A DNA stretch of 35,393 nt. Source: an uncultured Desulfobacteraceae bacterium. Lineage in GTDB: Bacteria > Desulfobacterota > Desulfobacteria > Desulfobacterales > Desulfatirhabdiaceae. The first letter of the stretch is position 1, and each line of letters begins with the position of its first letter. This document shows, piece by piece, positions 1-7,616 of the stretch. Made by a program: the position numbers and the translations under genes. Below the pieces are notes generated by a model that worked only from the letters and a program-made list of their open reading frames with translations, did not search any database and was not told the DNA's origin. The stretch covers positions 1-35,393 of the forward strand of contig CAIVVZ010000060.1 in NCBI GenBank assembly GCA_903909505.1, given 5' to 3'.

Positions 1-1026
1 ATCGCCGCAAAGCTCCTGATTCAGCAGGGGCATCCGGTGGTCGGGATTCATTTCATTACCGGTTTTGAAAGCCCTGATACTTCTTCCCCCCGGAAACTGG
101 CGGAACAGCTCTCTTCCCGGCTTGGCATTGACGTTTGCCTGATGGACGCGGTTCAACCGTTCCGGGAAACCGTTGTCAGCTATTTTGTTCAGACATACTT
201 GTCGGGGCTCACGCCCAATCCCTGCATGGTCTGTAACCCCCTGATCAAGTTCGGAACCGTTCTGGATTTTGCGCTGAGCCTGGGCGCATCCCATCTGGCA
301 ACCGGTCATTATGCCCGGATTGCTTCGGATGCGAATGGAACCTGGCGCCTGTTCAAGGGCATCGATCCGATGAAGGACCAGTCCTATTTTCTGACCCGAA
401 TGACGCAGACGCAACTGGCCCATGCCTGTTTTCCCCTGGGCGGCATGACCAAATCCCAGGTTGTTCAACTGGCCAAAGACCTGGAGCTTGAGCCGGTTCA
501 CCACGGTGAAAGCCAGGATATCTGCTTTATCAAGGGCCGAACATACGGCGAATTCCTGGCGAATCAGGAAGGATTCGTTTCATCTTCCGGGCCTATTGCG
601 ACGGTCGCTGGAAAAATCATCGGCGAGCATCCGGGCCTGCATCTGTTCACCATTGGCCAGCGCCGCGGTATCAACTGTCCGGCTGCACAGCCCTATTATG
701 TGGTCCGGCTGGACCCAAAGGCCAATATGCTGGTGGTGGGATTTAAATCCGATCTGCTGGTTTCATCCTGTGGGGTGAGCGATATTAACTGGATTACCGG
801 ACCGCCGGCGTTTCCCGCAAGGGTATATACTCGGGTCAGGTATCGTTCTGAAGCGGTTTGTTCAACATTAATTCAAACGACGGATGGGGTGACCGTTGTA
901 TTTGACGTTCTCCAGCCGTCGGTCACGCCGGGGCAGGGGGCTGTTTTTTACCGGGAAGACAATGAGGTTCTTGGCGGCGGGTGGATCTGCGAGGATTTGA
1001 AACAGAGAGCTCGCAGTAGTTCATAA
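1..1026 (+). CDS. mnmA: tRNA-specific 2-thiouridylase MnmA, 5'-truncated by window edge
   Basis: MnmA adenylates and then thiolates C2 of the wobble uridine in tRNAs for Lys, Glu and Gln, taking sulfur from a persulfide relay. The reading frame is open from base 1, so the N-terminal PP-loop (SGGVDS) lies outside the window; the GTG at 37 is not a real start. Visible family marks are NPCMVCNPLIKF with the first catalytic cysteine, GHYARI, the substrate segment MKDQSYFL, and ESQDICFI with the second catalytic cysteine, followed by the beta-barrel domain (TIGQRRG, ARVRYR). About 342 codons remain of a usual 350-370, so little is missing. It is the only gene on this strand in the first 30 kb, convergent with the signalling island. 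Function is quite sure from the paired cysteines. Confidence 0.95.
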   Translation: MAAKLLIQQGHPVVGIHFITGFESPDTSSPRKLAEQLSSRLGIDVCLMDAVQPFRETVVSYFVQTYLSGLTPNPCMVCNPLIKFGTVLDFALSLGASHLATGHYARIASDANGTWRLFKGIDPMKDQSYFLTRMTQTQLAHACFPLGGMTKSQVVQLAKDLELEPVHHGESQDICFIKGRTYGEFLANQEGFVSSSGPIATVAGKIIGEHPGLHLFTIGQRRGINCPAAQPYYVVRLDPKANMLVVGFKSDLLVSSCGVSDINWITGPPAFPARVYTRVRYRSEAVCSTLIQTTDGVTVVFDVLQPSVTPGQGAVFYREDNEVLGGGWICEDLKQRARSSS

Positions 1027-1034
1027 AGGGTAAA

Positions 1035-1053
1035 CCCCCGGCGGTGCCGGGGG
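1035..1053. terminator. GC-rich hairpin between mnmA and the convergent OmpA lipoprotein gene
   Basis: A perfect 8-bp stem (CCCCCGGC and GCCGGGGG) closes a 3-base loop between two convergent genes, 9 bases after the mnmA stop. The U-tract is poor on both strands (TTTACCC on the minus side), so it may act as a bidirectional but weak terminator. Confidence 0.6.
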
Positions 1054-1066
1054 CTGAGCTTGACAT

Positions 1067-2251
1067 TTATTTGGTGCATTCCATCAAACGAAACTCCACT
1101 CTTCTATCGATTGCATCCCGTGCATCGTCTGTTCCGCTTCCGACGATATTTTCCGCATACCCCATGCCGATAATTTCCGTTTTTTTCTTGATTTGAGGAT
1201 ATTTCACTGCAAGCACCTGCTGAACCAACTGCGCGCGTTTCTTGGATAACGTTTTATTGTATTCCTCTTTTCCGGTTCGGCTGCTGTGTCCGACAATATT
1301 TACGCATTCGCTCCTGTTCTGAAATTGTGTGGCAATTTGGCGGAGCCACATACTGTAATGTTTGGGCATGTCCCCGATGTCGATAAAATAAGCGGAGTTG
1401 ACTTTGAACAGAATTTTGATTTCGATACGTTTTTTTTCATCGATGCTGGTGCTTATCAATTGGCCGAAATATTGTTCCGCTTCATTCGACTGATTCAACA
1501 GTCGGGCTGTATTGTAGAGTCCCGAATAAACGGTCATGTTTTTACCATCCGGGCGTTTTTCAGCTTCGGTGTAATATTTTAAGGCTTTCTGGTTATCTCC
1601 TTTCTCATAAGCTTGTTCGGCGGCAACCAAAAGTTTTTTAGTTCCAAGATAAGACAGATAGCTTTGGCTCATCCGTTCACCCGGGTTACGTTTTACCGAG
1701 GCTGTCAATTCATCCAGCTTTCCGTCTCTCAAAAATATCGGACTGTCCTCGTAGGTGGATGTAGGCTTATATTCCGGAATTTCGATCAAGGCATCGGATG
1801 TGGCCCGTATTACCCCGGAATTCATCTCATAGACTGCCACAAAAAAATGGTATGCCTTTTGAGTGGAAGTTCTGGGACTATCGTCATACTGGAGAATACC
1901 GCTCAGGGCATAATCAATATGGTCGTTTTCCAATGTGGTGTCCATCTGAATAACGTCAAAGCGCTCGGTCAAGTTAACAGTCAATAATTTTTCAACTGCT
2001 TTGTTGATGGTCAAGGCCTGGCCCGAATTGGCATCCAGGAAGGTATCCAGTAAAAGTTTATGATGACTGCCGATGAACTGGCTGTTGATATCCCGGGCAA
2101 GATAGATAATCCCCTCTTCAAACCCCAGTACCCGATCTATTTTTTGTATCCGCTGGGGCGTTTCTTGTACCGGCGGTGGGGCTGTGGCACAGGAAAACGA
2201 CAGGAGCAGTGCGGCGGCCAATGCGAAAAAACGGATGTGCTTCTTTACCAT
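1067..2251 (-). CDS. Envelope lipoprotein: FlgO/CsgG-like domain, TPR, OmpA C-terminal domain
   Basis: The protein begins with a lipoprotein-type signal (VKKH, then a hydrophobic stretch ending SFSC, an imperfect lipobox). Residues about 35-165 resemble FlgO/CsgG-like lipoprotein domains, about 200-265 contain TPR-like helices (AYEKGDNQKALKYYTEAEK), and about 275-394 form an OmpA-like peptidoglycan-binding domain with the LSKKRAQ helix and DRRVEF end. The usual Asp of the GHTDxxG motif is replaced (GHSSRTG). I chose the ATG at 2251 over the one at 2278 because AAGGAGG lies just ahead of it; the longer start would also overlap the kinase stop. The gene follows kinase 1 by 23 bases and is surely co-transcribed. 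A role as wall-anchored partner of the kinase is inference. Confidence 0.85.
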   Translation of the reverse strand: MVKKHIRFFALAAALLLSFSCATAPPPVQETPQRIQKIDRVLGFEEGIIYLARDINSQFIGSHHKLLLDTFLDANSGQALTINKAVEKLLTVNLTERFDVIQMDTTLENDHIDYALSGILQYDDSPRTSTQKAYHFFVAVYEMNSGVIRATSDALIEIPEYKPTSTYEDSPIFLRDGKLDELTASVKRNPGERMSQSYLSYLGTKKLLVAAEQAYEKGDNQKALKYYTEAEKRPDGKNMTVYSGLYNTARLLNQSNEAEQYFGQLISTSIDEKKRIEIKILFKVNSAYFIDIGDMPKHYSMWLRQIATQFQNRSECVNIVGHSSRTGKEEYNKTLSKKRAQLVQQVLAVKYPQIKKKTEIIGMGYAENIVGSGTDDARDAIDRRVEFRLMECTK

Positions 2252-2274
2252 ACCTACCTCCTTGTTGAAGTAAA

Positions 2275-3930
2275 TCACCTACAATTGTTAATAATCCGTT
2301 GTTCTTCCGCCGAGAGTTTCTCTCCCAGTGAAATTTTCAAATAAATGTCCCTACAGGAATGTTGTTTCGGTTTTGCAGCAGTGGTTGCTGAAGTGTCTTT
2401 CCGGGCAGTGCCACTTTTTTCCTTGAATTCCCCTTGAGTATCGAGGACGTCTGTTTGCTGGGGAGATGATGATGGTTCTGTCCCCCCCATCATGCTCTCC
2501 TTTTCAGGCGCCTTTTTTTCATTTAGCTTTTTCGATGCAGGTTCTGAAAAAGGAGCGCTTATGTGTGCGCTGCTTTTCATTTCCTCGATTTTTATGGCAA
2601 CTGGTGGTGGCACGGTAAAGGTTTTTGTGGCCATACCGGTTTCATCCTTAAATTCTTCAGTTTTAACTTCGGATGATTCTGGAGTTGCTGGCGGTTTTGG
2701 AGCTGTAGTTTGGCTGTCGTGGATGTCCGGAATCGCGTTGTTCTTATGCCCCGTGAAACGATCGATACTAAACATCAGTACAGTCAACAGCACGGCTATT
2801 ATTCCGCATATGATAGCCCATTTTAACCGCGACGTGAACCCTGAAAATTTATCAACGGCATCTGATTTTGTCGGCAAAGGCTTGGAGGAAAGGATCCCAC
2901 CGGTTTGAGAAACGGATGTTTCCAAATCCGATTCCGGCGGGGTGACGAAAAACGTTTTATAAGGGTTATATGGTTCCTGCAGGCCAGATAAGGAACTTTC
3001 ATTTTTTTCAGTACTCGGCTCGGGTAATATGATGGTTTTGGAAGAGCCGTCCATTGATTCGGGTGATGGGATATTTTGGCCGGTTGGCTTTGCCGCATAA
3101 GCCTCGATAATGGCCTGGCAGAATGCTTCGGCGGTTTGAAACCGATCTTCAGGCCTTTTGGCGAGCGCCTGCTTGATAACCAGGTTGAGTTCCGTTGACA
3201 CTTGAAAGTTCAGTTTGTATGGATCCAGCGGTTCCAGGCTTAATACCTTGTGCATTACCGTAGCCATTGTGCGACCATCAAACGGGTTTTCACCGGTTAC
3301 GAATTGATAGAAGATTATTCCTGCAGAAAACAGGTCGGACCGGCCATCGACAATCTGCCCCATGAATTGTTCAGGAGACATGTAATTGGGCGTCCCGATC
3401 ATCGTTCCCGTTTGCGTCAGATCCGATGATTTCACGTGCGCGATACCGAAATCCGCAATCTTGATCTGCCCGTCAGGCATCATAATGACATTTGCCGGCT
3501 TGATATCCCGATGAACAATGCCGTGATTGTGGGAATAGACAAGCGCTCTCAATATCTGCGACATGATCTTGATAATGGCATTCATATCGAACCGTTCGTT
3601 CCGGTCGAAAATTTCTTTCAGGGAATGACCTTGAACAAATTCCATGGCGATAAATGCCGTGTCCTGGTCTTCACCATATTCGTATACCGATACGATATTG
3701 GGGTGACTTAGCTGGCCGGCGGCCTGCGCTTCCCGTTTGAAGCGTGTGATGATTGTATCAGTCTGGCTTGAGCCTGGTTCTTGATCGCCCAGCAGATCCT
3801 TGGAAATGGTCTTCAGCGCAACCGTGCGATTGATGAACGGATCCAGAGCCTTGTAAACAACGCCCATGGCGCCTTTGCCCAACTCGGCTTCAATGATGAA
3901 CTTGCCCAATTTTTCCGGAATGCTGCTCAT
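2275..3930 (-). CDS. Transmembrane Ser/Thr protein kinase 1 (PknB/Hanks type)
   Basis: A complete Hanks-type kinase: glycine loop LGKGAMGVVYKALD, invariant Lys in VALKTI (residue 40), HRDIKPAN catalytic loop near 138, DFG near 160, and YMSPEQF. After the kinase domain (about 10-270) comes a Pro/Ser-rich linker, one transmembrane helix at about 371-392, then a charged tail outside the membrane ending in a Cys-framed motif (CRDIYLKISLGEKLS, NNCR). The start is uncertain: a TTG at 3945 is in frame, but ATG 3930 aligns without any gap to the start of kinase 2 (MSDNPEK), so I used it. It lies between a small lipoprotein gene (15 bases upstream) and the OmpA lipoprotein gene. It should phosphorylate Ser/Thr of cytoplasmic proteins; FHA proteins at 19311-20792 are candidate readers. 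Confidence 0.95.
   Translation of the reverse strand: MSSIPEKLGKFIIEAELGKGAMGVVYKALDPFINRTVALKTISKDLLGDQEPGSSQTDTIITRFKREAQAAGQLSHPNIVSVYEYGEDQDTAFIAMEFVQGHSLKEIFDRNERFDMNAIIKIMSQILRALVYSHNHGIVHRDIKPANVIMMPDGQIKIADFGIAHVKSSDLTQTGTMIGTPNYMSPEQFMGQIVDGRSDLFSAGIIFYQFVTGENPFDGRTMATVMHKVLSLEPLDPYKLNFQVSTELNLVIKQALAKRPEDRFQTAEAFCQAIIEAYAAKPTGQNIPSPESMDGSSKTIILPEPSTEKNESSLSGLQEPYNPYKTFFVTPPESDLETSVSQTGGILSSKPLPTKSDAVDKFSGFTSRLKWAIICGIIAVLLTVLMFSIDRFTGHKNNAIPDIHDSQTTAPKPPATPESSEVKTEEFKDETGMATKTFTVPPPVAIKIEEMKSSAHISAPFSEPASKKLNEKKAPEKESMMGGTEPSSSPQQTDVLDTQGEFKEKSGTARKDTSATTAAKPKQHSCRDIYLKISLGEKLSAEEQRIINNCR
2735..3930 (-). repeat. Direct repeat copy 1: kinase domain to transmembrane helix
   Basis: This 1.2-kb stretch aligns with 18097-19292 in constant register: offset 15,362 at the start codon, at the end of the kinase domain, and on both sides of the membrane helix. 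By eye the kinase domains are about 85-90% identical in protein. The tails beyond it are unrelated. Confidence 0.9.
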
Positions 3931-3945
3931 ATCTTGTGTATCCAA

Positions 3946-4452
3946 TTACTCCAAAGATCCAGCGTCCTCATCCACATTATATCGTACAGTTTCTTCTCCA
4001 TCATCCCGTTTCATTTTTATACGGGATATCCTGCCACTCCATTCGTAAGTGCCATCAAGAGTGCCGTCGGATTGCAGACGGTAGGTAACCGTTGCAGGTC
4101 TTCCTATGAAGGACATCTTCAGTACCCTTGGTTCAATTTGCGCCTGAAGCCTAACGAAGTTTGGATTGGTGATATTCCAGGACGGTGCATCGCCGTAAGC
4201 GTAAATTGCTGTCGCATAGGGAGGATTTATCTGTTCGACAATCAAAATATGTTTTAAAACCCCTTCCCACACGCCAAACCATTTCCCTGAAAATGCCTTA
4301 ATCTCTGGTGGCAATGTTGGCTCTGGTGCGACGATCATCATATCCTGCGGTAGAGGAATAGCCGCTGTTGGTCGAGTAGGAGTAGCACATCCGACGAATA
4401 GCAAAGAAACCAATACCAGCGCAGACACGAACGAAACTCTAAAATGTGGCAT
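3946..4452 (-). CDS. Small predicted lipoprotein of unknown function
   Basis: A 168-residue protein with a signal peptide ending in LLFVGC, a lipobox-like site, so mature protein is probably lipid-anchored. The mature part has a compact beta-rich region (GKWFGVWEG, HILIVEQI, APSWNI, TYRLQSDGTLDGTYEW) that resembles short stand-alone domains found next to hydrolases and envelope genes in other bacteria; I cannot name it. GAGGAG lies 9 bases before the ATG. It is the first gene of a three-gene unit (lipoprotein, kinase 1, OmpA lipoprotein) and is directly downstream of a good promoter. The tight linkage suggests it belongs to the kinase's envelope complex, but nothing shows a biochemical role. 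Confidence 0.75.
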   Translation of the reverse strand: MPHFRVSFVSALVLVSLLFVGCATPTRPTAAIPLPQDMMIVAPEPTLPPEIKAFSGKWFGVWEGVLKHILIVEQINPPYATAIYAYGDAPSWNITNPNFVRLQAQIEPRVLKMSFIGRPATVTYRLQSDGTLDGTYEWSGRISRIKMKRDDGEETVRYNVDEDAGSLE

Positions 4453-4857
4453 TTTCTATTTCTCCTCGTAACCGGAACAGTTGCTTGTTCTGATGAAGCG
4501 TTTATGTCCGACAGCAAATCGTTGTCAACTCAAGGCGATCTTTAAATCAGTGAAACGGACCTCTACCTCAGTATGGTTAACTTTCCTTTCAGATGAAAAA
4601 TTGAATACGGAAAGCCCTATCACTACTGGCAGATCATAAGAATCCGGGTATCCCGACAGTGACTTCCATATCCTCGATTCATCATAAAATGTTTCAAATT
4701 ACCCATTGGTTCGCTTCAGGCGGAGTTCACCTTTTGAATGGTTTAATCTTTTCAGTAGATGGTCGGATTGCCAGCCTCTAATAGTCCAAACGACGGCATA
4801 TCCCTCAAAAGTACGGCTGACACTATTAAATCGTGATACCTCTGCGGTTGCTTTCTT
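4453..4857 (-). other. 405-base intergenic stretch with an open in-frame tail after the caspase stop
   Basis: The proximal part holds the promoter at 4501-4528. The distal part (4699-4857) is open on the minus strand for 52 codons in the same frame as the upstream caspase gene, directly after its TGA, ending at TAA 4699. The translated tail contains VVWTIRGWQSDHLLKRLN, which looks protein-like but matches nothing I know. Nothing recognisable is seen at 4529-4698. Confidence 0.4.
4501..4528 (-). promoter_or_regulatory. Sigma70-type promoter for lipoprotein/kinase 1/OmpA unit
   Basis: On the minus strand a perfect -35 (TTGACA, 4523-4528) is followed after 16 bases by CATAAA (4501-4506) as -10. 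This would start transcription near 4494 and leave a leader of about 40 bases. Confidence 0.6.
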
Positions 4858-7590
4858 TCAGTATGAGAACTCTGGTGTTTCTACTGCATCACTCTTAGCA
4901 CCATCATCAGCAACCAACCTGAAAACTAGCTTGACACTACTTGCATTATCACTACTTCTTGATCCGTGAACATAAAAACTTGCTAAACCACTCTCTCGAT
5001 CAAATTTAACCGGAGTCGAAAAACTATTTCCCAAACCTCTGTATCTGATGAAGTGGCACTCCGCTCTTAGTGGTGTGACACCTTGCGGGCATATCACCTT
5101 GGCTTCGATATGAATTTTCCCGCTTTGCTGAGCAGTAGGCTTGGCGGTCAAAACGACAATTTTTTCATTAGCTATGTTAACAGGATTGTTCGGTTTTGTT
5201 TGGCTGCTTTGAATCAATCTGGCATGAATCTGCGACGGATTTTGAGGTTCCGCTGTGATCATCTGGCCAAAAACCACATATCCGTCCTTCTTGACGAGAA
5301 TCCTGTGGCTTCCTGCTGATACATTCTTTATTTCAACTGGTGTGGTTCCCGATTTGGTATCATCAACATACACTTCTGCGCCTGATGGATCGCTGGTTAT
5401 ATGAACCGCACAGGAAATAGATTGGGCTGGCTGGGGCGAGGCCGATTTTGTGTTTCGAATCAATACGGCATGAACCTGGGAGGGTTTTTGAGGTTCCGCT
5501 GTAATCATCTGGGTGAAATCCAGATATCCATCCTTCTTGACGACAATCCTGCGGCTTCCTGCTGATATATTTTTCAGCTCAACCGGTGTGGTTCCCAATT
5601 TGGTATCATCCACAGACACTTCTGCGCCTGACGGATCGCTGGTAATCTTGATTATACAGGTCATAGCTTCCAGCCGAACATCTAGTTGAGTCTGCTGACC
5701 GCTTTTAACCGACGCCGTCTGCGTGACATGCTTATAGCCATTTTTTTCCGCTGTGATTTTCTTCTGGCCAGGGCCGATGTCAGCCAAATCAAGTGGCGTA
5801 ATGCCGATCTTTTTGCCATCCATCAGTACCGAAGCGCCGGAAGGATCGCTTGTTATCCGAATGCTGCCCCACGCCATTTCATTCAGGGTAACCGGTAATA
5901 TGACATCAGCATCTTTGATTTCGGCAACGGCGCTGAATGGTTCATAGCCATCTCTGGATATCTCCACCGGATAGGCCCCCGGCTTTAACATCACGCCCTT
6001 TTTGTATTTGGTGGGGGCGTTCAACAGCTTGATTTTTGCATCCGCGGGATTTGAATCAACCGTCAGTCGATACTCCGGTTGGGGTGTCGCCGGCAGAACG
6101 GCTGCATCAGCAGTCGTTTTTTGATTAACTGCCATGGGTTTCAGTTTCCCGCTTTTGATCGCAATGGTTTTTCCGGATTTGACAATCATCCCGTCCTGCC
6201 AATTCTGGAAGCCTTCCTTCCGGATGGTTATCTGATGCTTCCCCTCCGAAATATCCGTTATTTCGGCCGGGGTGATTCCGACAGGTTTGGTATCAATCAA
6301 TATATCCGCGCCAGCCGGATCACTGGTTGTGCTTATGCCACCGCATGTGGGTTCCAGCTTCAAATTCATATTGACCTGCTGACCGGCCTTAATCAGTACT
6401 TCAGCTGTTTTTAATTTGAAGCAATCTTTCTGTACCTCGATTTTTCGCTTTCCCGGTTCAATGTTGGATGCATCCATATCCGTATTTCCCAACGGGGTGC
6501 CATCCAACAGAACTGATGCCCCTGGCGGATCACTGGTCAGTTTCAGGTGCCCAAATGCTTCTTTTTTCAAATCAGGCTGAACGGGTTGATCTGAAGATCG
6601 CAATACCTCATTTTTCTGGCCTTTTTTCAGATTGCTGATCTTGATTTTGGCCAAATCTGAAAACTCACCATCCGGATATTTTTTAAGATAGGATTCAAAA
6701 ACAGCCGGGTCCGTATCGTTCATGATGGACTGCCAGTAAAGCGCCTCAAGTTTCGATCTGGAATCGGATTTTGGTTGTTCCTGAGAAATCTCAACTTTGA
6801 CCGGACCCGTAAAATAAAAATCGCCCGTTAATGAGCCATATTCCCAGGGGGTTTGTCTGTTATCTGTTAATTTTTTGACATCTTCGCGAACTTTTCGAAG
6901 CATCTGGGAAATTTCCATCGGTGCCTCGATATGATTCAATATTGCCTGTGAATAGGGGCTGTGTTTGCCTTTTCCGTCAGAAGCCACTTCGCCATCTTTT
7001 GTGGCATAAGATATCAAGGTTCCGTCACTGGCCTTCATAGGCGCAAGCCCTCTGCCAATCTGAGTGGATCGCCCGGAACCCATTCCCTCGGCCAGTTTTT
7101 TGGACATCGGGTTATCCCGGCACGCATCCAGAAAGACCAGATTTACCCTCTGGGCGCCTTCCATCTGTTGCAAAACCAGACTGAGTTCTGACACTTCAAA
7201 ATACAGATCCTTCTCTTTTCGGAGCGAGGCATCGATAGGGATCAGATAATTGGTTCCGGCTACCTGTATGCCATGCCCCGCATAATAGAACACAGCCACC
7301 TGCGCCCCTTCCAGCCGGTCTCCAAACTGTCTTAATGCCTTGTCCATTTGCTGCTTTGTCAAGTCCACCTGAACATCCACATCAAAACCCAGCCGTTTTA
7401 ACACTTTCCCGATTTCCATGGCATCGCTCCGGGGATTGGGCAGGGCCGGCGTGTTCTGATAGGCGCTGTTGCCAATCACCAGGGCTACCCGCTTCTCTGA
7501 GGAAGTCGCATGGGATGGAAGGCATTGAACCCAAAAAAACAGATTCACGATAACCAACAGTCTCAATAAAAACGAGCGATTTCTGCGCAT
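4858..7590 (-). CDS. Secreted caspase-like peptidase with six PEGA modules
   Basis: An exported caspase-fold (peptidase C14) protein. Residues 1-30 are a signal peptide. The caspase domain (about 33-265) has the catalytic His in YYAGHGIQ (H106) and Cys in FLDACRDNP (C157), with the usual ALVIGNSAY first strand. A short helical link (about 275-325) precedes six PEGA modules starting near residues 350, 418, 510, 575, 645 and 730, each with TSDPxGAxVxxDG and a GxTP turn; the third is divergent. The C-terminal 90 residues are a beta-rich domain of unknown type. Modules 5 and 6 are near copies at DNA level. AAAGG precedes the ATG. The gene follows the AAA/nuclease gene by 26 bases. PEGA modules are extracytoplasmic surface or S-layer-type domains, so the protease probably acts outside the cytoplasm; substrates are unknown. 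Confidence 0.92.
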   Translation of the reverse strand: MRRNRSFLLRLLVIVNLFFWVQCLPSHATSSEKRVALVIGNSAYQNTPALPNPRSDAMEIGKVLKRLGFDVDVQVDLTKQQMDKALRQFGDRLEGAQVAVFYYAGHGIQVAGTNYLIPIDASLRKEKDLYFEVSELSLVLQQMEGAQRVNLVFLDACRDNPMSKKLAEGMGSGRSTQIGRGLAPMKASDGTLISYATKDGEVASDGKGKHSPYSQAILNHIEAPMEISQMLRKVREDVKKLTDNRQTPWEYGSLTGDFYFTGPVKVEISQEQPKSDSRSKLEALYWQSIMNDTDPAVFESYLKKYPDGEFSDLAKIKISNLKKGQKNEVLRSSDQPVQPDLKKEAFGHLKLTSDPPGASVLLDGTPLGNTDMDASNIEPGKRKIEVQKDCFKLKTAEVLIKAGQQVNMNLKLEPTCGGISTTSDPAGADILIDTKPVGITPAEITDISEGKHQITIRKEGFQNWQDGMIVKSGKTIAIKSGKLKPMAVNQKTTADAAVLPATPQPEYRLTVDSNPADAKIKLLNAPTKYKKGVMLKPGAYPVEISRDGYEPFSAVAEIKDADVILPVTLNEMAWGSIRITSDPSGASVLMDGKKIGITPLDLADIGPGQKKITAEKNGYKHVTQTASVKSGQQTQLDVRLEAMTCIIKITSDPSGAEVSVDDTKLGTTPVELKNISAGSRRIVVKKDGYLDFTQMITAEPQKPSQVHAVLIRNTKSASPQPAQSISCAVHITSDPSGAEVYVDDTKSGTTPVEIKNVSAGSHRILVKKDGYVVFGQMITAEPQNPSQIHARLIQSSQTKPNNPVNIANEKIVVLTAKPTAQQSGKIHIEAKVICPQGVTPLRAECHFIRYRGLGNSFSTPVKFDRESGLASFYVHGSRSSDNASSVKLVFRLVADDGAKSDAVETPEFSY
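5211..5405 (-). repeat. Tandem PEGA-module repeat, copy with 82-codon period (partner at 5457-5651)
   Basis: This segment and 5457-5651 align without gaps at an offset of 246 bases (82 codons), with long shared runs. It reflects a fairly recent internal duplication of the last PEGA module and its linker. Confidence 0.85.
5457..5651 (-). repeat. Tandem PEGA-module repeat, partner of 5211-5405
   Basis: Second copy of the 246-base PEGA unit, encoding module 5. The shared run around the PSQVHA/PSQIHA linker and the TSDPSGAEV strand marks the duplication. Confidence 0.85.
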
Positions 7591-7616
7591 ACGGAACCTT
7601 TATCGATGACCTGTTC

